Source: an uncultured Sulfitobacter sp.
Lineage (GTDB): Bacteria > Pseudomonadota > Alphaproteobacteria > Rhodobacterales > Rhodobacteraceae
Direction: 5' to 3'
DNA: 64,000 nt
Assembly: GCA_947502265.1 (NCBI GenBank)
Contig: CANMZB010000001.1
Location: 62,001-126,000 of the forward strand
Below, in pieces: positions 35,661 to 43,385 of the stretch; position 1 is the stretch's first letter, and each line of letters opens with the position of its first letter. The notes under the pieces are model-generated. The model had not been told where the DNA came from. It saw only the letters and a list, made by a program, of their open reading frames with translations, and did not search any database. The position numbers were made by a program, and so were the translations under genes.

Positions 35661-36767
35661 ATGAGATCACCCCAAACAGAAGACGCTCCTGTCGTAGTTG
35701 ACCCTTTGCGGCAGCACCAATTGGACGTAGATGCTCTGGCCTCATGGTTGTCCAATCACATTTCAGACGTCACATCTGGCATGACTGTACTACAGTTTCA
35801 GGGCGGCATGTCTAATCCGACCTATCTGCTTACACTGGTGTCAGGGCGGCGGTACGTGCTGCGCAAGAAACCGCCTGGCGTTCTGCTGCCCAAAGCCCAT
35901 GCTGTCGACCGTGAATTCCGCGTTATGCAAGCGCTTTGGGGGAGCGAGATTCCGACTCCCAAGATGGTTGCGTACTGTAATGACCCTGAAGTGCTCGGGG
36001 CAGAATTCTTTGTCATGGAGTACGTCGACGGGCGCATCATCGTTTCGCCAGCAATGCTCTCCGTGCCGCGGGAAGATCGCAGGACGCTGGCTTTTTCGCT
36101 TATCGACACCCTTGCCAAGTTGCATACATTCGACTGGCGTGCGGGCGGCTTAGACGGATTTGGTCGCGCCGAGAATTATCTTGCCCGACAAACCGCACGT
36201 TGGTCCAACCAGTATGAGGCTGCAAAAGCAGATCTACCTGCGGACTTTGATTACTCCCATATGGATTGGCTCCGCGACTGGCTTATCGAACACGGCGGAA
36301 TCGCGGACGAAAGCGCGATTTCTCACGGCGACTATCGGTTGGGTAACGTCGTCGTGCATCCGACTGAACCGCGGGTGATCGCGGTTCTCGACTGGGAGCT
36401 ATCCACCATCGGTCATCCTCTTGCCGATCTCGCCTACACTTGTTTGCATTATCATCTTCCGAGTGATCTGCCTGGTGTGCATGATCTTGTTGCGGCCGGT
36501 CTACCAACCGAAGAAGAGATGCTCTCGAGGTATTGTGATACTGTGGGGCGCGATGAAATTCCAGATTGGCCGGTGTTTCTTGCATTTGCCTGCTTTCGAT
36601 ACGCGGCGATTGTTCAGGGGGTCGCGGCCCGTGCCGCGCGTGGTAACGCCAGCAGCTCCAGCGCTGATGCCATAAAGGATGGCGCGAGGGCTCGTCGTGT
36701 TGCCGAGATCGGGGCCGAGATCGCTCTCGACTACAGCAGGCAGATCAAAAGCGGGGAGCCTGACTGA
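35661..36767 (+). CDS. APH-type phosphotransferase, candidate acyl-CoA kinase (LvaA/ACAD11-kinase like)
   Basis: A 368-residue aminoglycoside-phosphotransferase-fold kinase. Residues about 45-110 give the N-lobe (LQFQGGMSNPTYLLTL, RRYVLRKKPPG with the ATP Lys). The catalytic segment is HGDYRLGN with His222 and Asp224, and the Mg-binding Asp244 lies in VLDWELSTIGHPLADLAY. The GMSNPTY and LRKKPPG patterns belong to the subgroup paired with ACAD10/11 enzymes and LvaA, which phosphorylates the 4-hydroxyl of 4-hydroxyacyl-CoA. Start: ATG 35661 after AAAAGGA; the frame open from 35457 overlaps the hydratase and is rejected. Not an antibiotic-resistance gene by context. Confidence 0.85.
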   Translation: MRSPQTEDAPVVVDPLRQHQLDVDALASWLSNHISDVTSGMTVLQFQGGMSNPTYLLTLVSGRRYVLRKKPPGVLLPKAHAVDREFRVMQALWGSEIPTPKMVAYCNDPEVLGAEFFVMEYVDGRIIVSPAMLSVPREDRRTLAFSLIDTLAKLHTFDWRAGGLDGFGRAENYLARQTARWSNQYEAAKADLPADFDYSHMDWLRDWLIEHGGIADESAISHGDYRLGNVVVHPTEPRVIAVLDWELSTIGHPLADLAYTCLHYHLPSDLPGVHDLVAAGLPTEEEMLSRYCDTVGRDEIPDWPVFLAFACFRYAAIVQGVAARAARGNASSSSADAIKDGARARRVAEIGAEIALDYSRQIKSGEPD

Positions 36768-36880
36768 ACCGATCCGTGTCTGCCGGGGAGGTAAGCGTTG
36801 CATCTGCCCCGTCTTTGATCCCTAAATCTTCTGCCCCTGCAAATGGTATCTAGCCCCCTGATAATCAGCGGGAGACTAAA

Positions 36881-37363
36881 ATGACGGAAAACCAGATTTG
36901 GGGATTTACTATAGAGAAGTCCCATTCAGGCAAAAACATCTGGCCTAACGAAGTGAAGTGGGAGGCCACTCGGCGCATTCGGGAAGACGGCCAATCTCCC
37001 GGAGACGTTGCCGCAGAGCTTGGCACTCATGAATGCCTCGTACGTAAGTGGTCGGTTGCGGACCGCCGACGCCGAGGCGAAAAAATCCATGTGAAGGGTC
37101 CCGGGTTCGCGGCGTTGGAAGTCGCTGACGAAACACCGCATGTCGAGATGCCCGTATCCACAAGCTCCTAGATGGCTTATCTGGGATCGTGCAGACGGAT
37201 GCGTATGTCGGGTATGGGAAATTGGGCAAACTGGGAACCTGTGTTGAGAATGTCACCCCAGCTAAGTGTTGGGCACACCTCCGCCGCTACTTTACAGACG
37301 AGTACGAGTTCAACAAAATTAAGCATGCCAGAACAGTCAGTAACATGACCTCGGAGCTTTAAG
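36881..37363 (+). mobile_element. IS66-family remnant (TnpA start joined to a TnpC piece)
   Basis: ATG 36881 starts MTENQIWGFTIEKSHSGKNI, then WPNEVKWEATRRIREDG and AAELGTHECLVRKW, an IS66 TnpA-like HTH protein that stops at 37171. Immediately after, another frame reads LLDGLSGIVQTDAYVGYGKL, CWAHLRRYF, which belongs to the TnpC transposase. The parts between are deleted. Confidence 0.7.
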
Positions 37364-37434
37364 GCGTGGAGGACGCAGTAAGGGGAGAACGTGCAGGCTT
37401 GTCGGTGTCGATCCCAAAACTGTCCGGCGTGATC

Positions 37435-37570
37435 AACCGCCGGACAATCCTGAAGTTCGCGAAGAGATGAAGGCGATTGCCAGCAAGCGGCGCCGGTTCG
37501 GTTATCGCCGGATCGACGTGCTTTTGGAGCGAAAGGGAATGATCATGAACCACAAGAAGCTGTATCGTAT
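37435..37570 (+). mobile_element. IS3-family orfB fragment
   Basis: Plus-strand translation gives PDNPEVREEMKAIASKRRRF, GYRRIDVLLERKGMIMNHKK, LYRI, a piece from the N-terminal helical part of an IS407-type OrfB. It has neither start nor end. Confidence 0.65.
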
Positions 37571-37945
37571 CCCTCCGCGAGAACGCCCAATGGCCTGACG
37601 CAGAGTCCCCCTTTTGCGTCCTGGCCCCAGCGGTGAACCTTGACGATAGTGCCATCTATCATGGCGTATTCGAGGTCGGCATCAGAGGCCAATGCCTCGA
37701 ATATACGATGGAAAGTATCCGCTTTGACCCACCTGCGGAACTGCTTGAACATGCTGTTCCACTTGCCGAACTCGTCCGGCAACTCGCGCCATTGCGCTCA
37801 AGTGCGGACAATTCAAAGGACCGCTTCCAAAAACAGACGCGGGTCACGGCCGGTCTGCCCCGGATCGGTGGGTTTACCAAGACAATACGGTTCGATGATC
37901 GCCCACTGCGCATTGGTCAGAACTCTTCTGGTCAAGGCTGCTGTC
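37565..37945 (-). mobile_element. IS5-family transposase N-terminal fragment
   Basis: Minus strand: VLTNAQWAIIEPYCLGKPT, DPGQTGRDPRLFLEAVL, then LPDEFGKWNSMFKQFRRWVK, MIDGTIVKVH, with stop codons and a one-base G insertion before GTLRQAIGRSRGGI. It ends abruptly on the IS3 fragment. Nonfunctional. Confidence 0.7.
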
Positions 37946-38270
37946 CTCTGTTTGAAACCTTGAAAAAGACATCAGCTGATTTGTGAATCCTGAACGTCAA
38001 CAGTCCCTAGCTAACTAGGACAGCCCCTAAAAGAAAAGCCATGATAAAAGTTCTATTATCCCTCACATCCCGTTATTGGATGTTGGTTCGTTTGATACAT
38101 AAAGCTGAAGATGATCACCGATGCCTGTGCGGAGCTGAATCACTTCACCCTTTTAATGATGCTCTCTAAAACACTACAGTGGCACATTACGATGCTGGTA
38201 GGCGGGGCAAGATCACATCCACGCGATCAACTGAAGTGGTCCTGCTTATTCGGACAGTTTTGCGTCTTAG

Positions 38271-39059
38271 CTAAGATGTAATCTGGTTGGTTTCATGCCG
38301 CCTTCTGGGTTTGTTCTGTGTCGAAGAATGCGTCGTCAGGTGATCGCTTGTCGAGGGCCGTGAGGGGCGCTCCGAGTTGTAGAAGCTGATCCGGTCTTTG
38401 ATCACGCGTTTGGCTTGGAAGCCGTCCTGCAACTCATGCAGATAGACAGCCTCCTGCTTCAGTGACCGCCACAAACGTTCGATAAAGATGTTATCGAGGT
38501 AGCGACCCCGCCCATCCATAGCGATTTTGATGTCAGCTTCGGTCAAAGTGGTGATCCACGCGGCGCCAGTGAACTGTGATCCCTGGTCCGTATTCATGAT
38601 TTTTGGCGTGCCGTATTTGGCAATGGCCTCCATCAATGCCTCGACACAAAAGCTGGCGTCCAATGTGTTCGAGAGCCGCCATGCCAGCACCTTGCGCGTC
38701 GCCCAATCCATGATCGCGATCAGATAGAGAAAGCCACGGCGCACTGGAATGTAAGTAATATCGCTGCACCAAACATGGTTTGGGCGCGTGATTGGCAGCT
38801 TTCTCAGCAAGTAGGGGTAAATGCGATGCTGTGGATGCTTCTTGCTGGTGTTGGGCCCTTTATAGATAGCCTGCAGCCCCATGATCCCCATCAGGCGGCG
38901 TACACGGTAACGGCCTGGGTAGAACCCGTTTCTAGGCAAGTAGCCCGCAATCTGGCGCCTGCCGAAGAACGGGTATTTGGTGAACACCCGATCAATCTCA
39001 TTCATCAGTTCCAGCGTCTCAGCAATCACACCAACCGGCGTATAATACAACGATGATCA
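38271..39059 (-). pseudogene. IS3 transposase OrfB, in-frame stop near the 5' end
   Basis: DDE motifs are intact (WCSDITYIP, NTDQGSQFTG, LDNIFIERLWRSLKQE). A TGA at 39057-39059 stands where related elements have an Arg codon (KIS-R-SSLYYTPVG), separating the 259 downstream codons from the frameshift region. Confidence 0.8.
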
Positions 39060-39150
39060 GCTGATCTTCAGCAGCTGACACTGCTTGGTCAGGCTCAGAT
39101 CGGTGCGGTTCCGATTGATCAAGGTCTTGCGTTTGGACGGGCTCATCGCT

Positions 39151-39420
39151 TTAGCCCTTGTGACAAAAAATCGTTTTCGACCGCCAGCTTTCCAATTTTG
39201 GCATGCAACTCTTTGACTTCGGCCTCGTTGTCTTCCGCTCGTCTGACCTTGTCAGAAAACACGCCGTCAGCCCATCAATGGCCTGCCGTTTCCATGTCGT
39301 CACCTGCGTCGGATGGACTTTGTGTTTGGCTGCAATCTCTTGCGCTGTGCGATCTCCACGAAGCGCCTCAAGCGCCACCGTAGCTTTGAACTCGTCTGGA
39401 AAACTGCGTCTCTTGGTCAT
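39151..39420 (-). pseudogene. IS3 OrfA, frameshifted
   Basis: MTKRRSFPDEFKATVALEAL and AAKHKVHPTQVTTWKRQAID form the normal HTH. After about residue 52 the reading frame is shifted by one base near 39265 (the correct continuation FSDKVRRAEDNEAEVKEL is in another frame), so the leucine-zipper region is lost. Confidence 0.8.
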
Positions 39421-39560
39421 TTGTGTATCCTGTTTTCAAGGTTGGATACATCCTAGCACGCTGTCCAGTTTTGCCGGACCACTTCTCAACAAAGCCTGAA
39501 GACCCATAAGTGCTGACTTCAGACAACTCAGTTGACAGATAGGCGTCAAATTTAGTATTG

Positions 39561-39574
39561 CTGACACATGTCAG
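39561..39574. promoter_or_regulatory. Operator site 5
   Basis: CTGACACATGTCAG, identical in its core to site 1, 141 bp upstream of the TAXI-TRAP binding-protein gene and just beyond the IS3 copy. Confidence 0.75.
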
Positions 39575-39714
39575 GATTATTGCGATACGCATCATATGAC
39601 AGATGAAGCTTATGTCTGTCAGTTCGTTCGATAAGGGGGGATCGGTAGATTGCGATGGTGCACAATGTTGGCAAGTAGCATCGAACATATTTTTGTATCT
39701 AGGGAGGAAACAAG

Positions 39715-40902
39715 ATGAAATTTTTTAAATACGCCGCATTAAGTGCTGCTGGACTGATGTTAGCATTTGGCTCCGCAACGCAATCGAATGCACAGGAATA
39801 CAACTGGCCTAAGCTATTGGTTATAGGCGCACCTGGAACATCTTCCGGCTCATTCGCACAGACAAACGGTTGGATCTCAGTTCTACAAAAGGAAACCGGT
39901 GCTGTCGTGCGGATCATCCCTGAAGACAACGATACCATACGTTACAGAAGGTTTGTCGAGCGCAAGGACTTTGCATTCGTCACGGTGTCAGGCGCGGCTA
40001 TGCGTTTTCAGGTTGAGGGGCTTGACGCATACGCGGCCACAGAGCCCTCTTCGCAGAGGCTTTTGTGGCACACCAACGACACACCTTGGGCCTTTGTTGT
40101 GGCAGGCGGATCAAAGATTAAGTCTTTAGAGGACATCAAAAAGGGAGGGGTTCGTATAACTTCAGCCTTGTTCTCGCCGACCATGAAAACTGCGGTGGAA
40201 AAGGGCATTCCAGCCTATCTTGGCTTAACTCCAGAGGAAACCGAGGAATTGATCGAATTCGTACCGGCAGCCACTTACGTGGAGAACTGCCGCTCGGTTG
40301 TAGAGGGTAAGGCGGACATAGCTTATTGTGCGACGAGCAGTTCAGTTTCAGCAGAAATCGAAGCTGCTCCTGGATCGGTTCGCTGGCTCGGCATGCCCGC
40401 AAGCAACAAGGCTGGCTGGGAGGCCTTTCTTGACGTGCGGCCAATGCTAATTCCAGCCGAAATTGAGATAGGGGTCAGTTCGGCCCGCGGAGTGGAGAGC
40501 GCCAACTCGAACTACATCTACTCTGTTCTTCCTGATGCGGACATCGACCTTGTCTACAATCTGGCCAAGTGGATGCATAACTCATTCGACACGTACAGTG
40601 GGACACACCCGCTATCGGCACGCATGTCATTAGGTATATTCCGCAGTTATCTCGATAAGACGCCAATGCCTGTCCACGAAGGAACTATCAAGTACTTGCG
40701 AGAAGTTGGCGAATGGACGGAAGCAGACGATGAATGGAATTCTGCGGCAATCAAAAAGATGGATTCTTGGGTTGAGGCGAGGAAGGCAGCTCTCGCAGAA
40801 GCGAGGGAGAAGGGTGTTGAGGTTAAGTTTAACAACCAAGCTTTCTTGGATATCTTAGCCCAGCACACCAAGGACTTGGAAGTGTTCCGCTCACGTCTGT
40901 AA
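39715..40902 (+). CDS. TAXI-family TRAP transporter solute-binding protein
   Basis: A 395-residue periplasmic protein with a clear signal peptide (YAALSAAGLMLAFGSATQSNAQ, cleavage after NAQ at residue 26). The mature part has the TAXI pattern: KLLVIGAPGTSSGSFAQTNG, WISVLQKETGAVVRI, DFAFVTVSGAAM. A GGAGG sequence lies nine bases before ATG 39715. It pairs with the fused permease 92 bp downstream. Ligand unknown; the surrounding genes suggest the organic acid that the CoA-transferases activate. The gene is AT-richer than the core genes on the right. Confidence 0.9.
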   Translation: MKFFKYAALSAAGLMLAFGSATQSNAQEYNWPKLLVIGAPGTSSGSFAQTNGWISVLQKETGAVVRIIPEDNDTIRYRRFVERKDFAFVTVSGAAMRFQVEGLDAYAATEPSSQRLLWHTNDTPWAFVVAGGSKIKSLEDIKKGGVRITSALFSPTMKTAVEKGIPAYLGLTPEETEELIEFVPAATYVENCRSVVEGKADIAYCATSSSVSAEIEAAPGSVRWLGMPASNKAGWEAFLDVRPMLIPAEIEIGVSSARGVESANSNYIYSVLPDADIDLVYNLAKWMHNSFDTYSGTHPLSARMSLGIFRSYLDKTPMPVHEGTIKYLREVGEWTEADDEWNSAAIKKMDSWVEARKAALAEAREKGVEVKFNNQAFLDILAQHTKDLEVFRSRL

Positions 40903-40920
40903 GCGGTTCTGACTATTTAG

Positions 40921-40950
40921 GCGGGACGGTGGCATAAATTGCCGTCTCGC
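40921..40950 (+). terminator. Intercistronic hairpin between TAXI protein and permease genes
   Basis: Stem GCGGGACGG / CCGTCTCGC (9 bp, one G-U) with a 12-base loop, no long T-run. Such hairpins often raise binding-protein mRNA relative to permease mRNA. Confidence 0.5.
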
Positions 40951-40994
40951 TTGACACCGTCGCACTAGTCAAATTCCTGAGAAGGATCTATTAC

Positions 40995-42938
40995 ATGCTT
41001 GAAAACGTTCATCAAAACGAAAGCCAACCGGATACCCCGGCTGAGGCACCGTCAGAAATTACGCGTCTAGGAGATACGTATTCCCGGCGAAGTATTATCT
41101 TTGTTGTAGTAAGCACTCTTGGCCTTCTTATTGGAGTAGCATATATTTTCGGCATACCCATCGCCAGCAGAAGAATACTAGATATCGAGTACTACTGGAT
41201 ATTCATCGGTATATTCACTGCTTGCACATTTATCGCTCTTCCTTCGTCGCCCGGAAAAAATAGCGTTCCGTTTTATGATATCGCTGCCGCAATCACTGGT
41301 CTCGCGATTTGCATATGGTTTTCTAGCCACGCATGGGACATTTTCGAAGCAGGTTGGGTGAGTATACCAGCCGGTGCGTTGCTCTGGCTCCTGATGCTAG
41401 AGATGTCGCGTCGCTCAGGCGGAATTCCATTCTTGCTCGTCGTGCTTCTGCTCGGACTCTATCCTCTCGTTGCTGATTACTTTCCTGGCATTATAATGGG
41501 AATACCATATAGCTTTGATAGGATGATAGAATCGCATATCTTCCGCGCTGAAGGCTTAATGGGCATAACCACAAAGGTAGTGGCTGAAATTATTTTGGGC
41601 TTCTTGGTGTTTGCTGGCGTGCTACTCGCCACAGGCGCAGGAAACTTCTTTATCGATTTAGCAAATGCCGGCTTTGGAAAGTACCGTGGTGGGCCCGCTA
41701 AAGTGGCTATCGTTGCATCTGGTTTCTTTGGTTCTCTGTCGGGGTCAATTTTTTCCAATATTGCCGGGACTGGATCAATTACAATTCCTGCAATGAAAAA
41801 GATTGGGTATCCGCCGCATTATGCCGCCGCTATCGAGGCTTGTGCCTCAACAGGTGGTGTGGTCATGCCCCCGGTTATGGGTGCAATTGCATTTGTCATG
41901 GCCGTGACGTTGGGCGTTGATTACGTAACAGTGATGCTCGCAGCTATAATCCCCTCAGTGCTTTTCTACTTTGGACTTCTGCTCCAGGTCGATGCTTATG
42001 CTGCGCGTACCAAAATGGCAGGCATGCCAGCGGACAGGGTGCCTAATCTAAGAAAGGTATTGGTACGAGGATGGCCATTTCTTACGGTGCTTGTATTTTT
42101 GGTTTGGGGACTTCTCTATATGCGGTGGGAAACCTATGCACCTTGGTACGCATCCTGCCTAATGGTAGCTCTAAGCTTTCTCAACCGAGAAACAATGATG
42201 ACGCCGCACAGAATCTATGAGACGCTTCGTCAGATTGGCATTTTGGTTACGCAGAGCGCAGCCATTATTCTTCCCATTGCATTTGTGGTGAGTGGGCTTA
42301 CCATTACGGGAGTTACTGCCTCTCTTACTTCCGGTTTGATACAGTTCGGCGGTGGTAACATGTACATGATTATTGGCTTCGGGATATTGGCTTGCTTCGT
42401 GATGGGTATGGCCGGCCTCGCGATTGTTGCTTATATCTTTCTTGCTGTAACCTTGGCCCCAGCGATCATTGAAATCGGGAACTTCAACCCGGTCGCGGTG
42501 CACTTCTTCATCATCTATTATGCTATGCTTTCAGTGATTACGCCTCCTGTCGGTGCCGCTGCATTTCTTGCTGCGACCATCGCGGGCTCAAAACCGATGA
42601 AGACCTCATTTACCGCGATGCGGCTTGGGGTCGTGATTTATTTTGTGCCACTATTCTTCTTGTTCCAGCCGGCCCTAGTGCTTCAGGGAGATCTGACACC
42701 ATTGATCTATGTACTGCCGTCCATCATCATCGGTATACTTTTGATATCCGGTGGCCTAGAGGGTTGGCTGCTTGGAGTAGGGAAAGTTGCCAATATCTTG
42801 CGAATACCGCTTGCTTTGACTGGTTTTGCCTTCTCCTTTCCGGGCGTTTGGACAACATTAATTGGGGGGGTGTTGTCTTTGGCGATCGTTGGTGTCGTGT
42901 GGAGAAATAATCATAATGTCAAAGCTATCTGCGCCTAG
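40995..42938 (+). CDS. TRAP transporter fused permease (4TM/12TM)
   Basis: A 647-residue membrane protein that combines DctQ and DctM parts, as is typical for TAXI systems. Hydrophobic segments run throughout, starting at residue about 33 (SIIFVVVSTLGLLIGVAYIF). The DctM part includes FFGSLSGSIFSNIAGTGSIT, EACASTGGVVMPPVMGAIAF and VITPPVGAAAFLAATIAGS. The N-terminal 30 residues are cytoplasmic and acidic. A GAAGGA site precedes ATG 40995. Confidence 0.9.
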   Translation: MLENVHQNESQPDTPAEAPSEITRLGDTYSRRSIIFVVVSTLGLLIGVAYIFGIPIASRRILDIEYYWIFIGIFTACTFIALPSSPGKNSVPFYDIAAAITGLAICIWFSSHAWDIFEAGWVSIPAGALLWLLMLEMSRRSGGIPFLLVVLLLGLYPLVADYFPGIIMGIPYSFDRMIESHIFRAEGLMGITTKVVAEIILGFLVFAGVLLATGAGNFFIDLANAGFGKYRGGPAKVAIVASGFFGSLSGSIFSNIAGTGSITIPAMKKIGYPPHYAAAIEACASTGGVVMPPVMGAIAFVMAVTLGVDYVTVMLAAIIPSVLFYFGLLLQVDAYAARTKMAGMPADRVPNLRKVLVRGWPFLTVLVFLVWGLLYMRWETYAPWYASCLMVALSFLNRETMMTPHRIYETLRQIGILVTQSAAIILPIAFVVSGLTITGVTASLTSGLIQFGGGNMYMIIGFGILACFVMGMAGLAIVAYIFLAVTLAPAIIEIGNFNPVAVHFFIIYYAMLSVITPPVGAAAFLAATIAGSKPMKTSFTAMRLGVVIYFVPLFFLFQPALVLQGDLTPLIYVLPSIIIGILLISGGLEGWLLGVGKVANILRIPLALTGFAFSFPGVWTTLIGGVLSLAIVGVVWRNNHNVKAICA

Positions 42939-42999
42939 AACTTAAGCACGGCCACTTGATAGCTGACGTGCATTGAAATTCTAAATAGAAAGCAAAAAG

Positions 43000-43030
43000 G
43001 TAAAGCCGTATCTGTCAGGATCGGCTTTAC
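43000..43030 (+). terminator. Terminator after the TAXI-TRAP operon
   Basis: Inverted repeat GTAAAGCCG / CGGCTTTAC with a 13-base loop, an A-rich left flank and a short T tract after it. Confidence 0.65.
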
Positions 43031-43385
43031 TTTGATAATTGATCTGATTTCAGCAAAGGGAATGCAGTGATGGTATCGCTAATATTCATGATATCTGAGT
43101 GGGAGGATCGCGAACCCCGCGCGACGAAATGGCTAAACATGAAAGCAACTCTAAAAATGTTCGAGGCGGGTACACATAGTAAACGAGATGTTCCTATAAC
43201 GCCGAAAATTGACTGACCCGTGTACTTATAAAGGTGCATGATGTCTTGAAGAAATAGATGCCAGTATTGATTGCATTAAGATTAGAATATTTTTCGCAGA
43301 AAATTTTGCGGATTCGATATTGAGAAATAATGATTGTGGCAATCACGCCGCATTTCAAGGTAACAAGATACGGACTCTGAAGTAC
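43031..43385. other. Upstream region of the DmdC-like gene
   Basis: AT-rich, no supported gene. No CTGAC-N4-GTCAG site was found here, unlike in front of the other catabolic units. Confidence 0.4.

Larger units (their letters stand above)
38232..39486 (-). mobile_element. IS3-family element, nearly full length but inactivated
   Basis: Termini TGAAGTGGTCCTGC (left) and the inverse of GAAGTGGTCCGGCAAAAC (right) frame an orfA-orfB arrangement on the minus strand. OrfA carries a one-base deletion and OrfB an in-frame TGA, so the copy is dead. A partial relative is at 26565-26892. It lies between the kinase and TAXI-TRAP genes of the catabolic island. Confidence 0.85.

Noticed and set aside
35661..36767. 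Aminoglycoside resistance gene
   Set aside because: The fold is shared, but the GMSNPTY/LRKKPPG subgroup and the acyl-CoA gene context point to the ACAD10/11-associated kinases.
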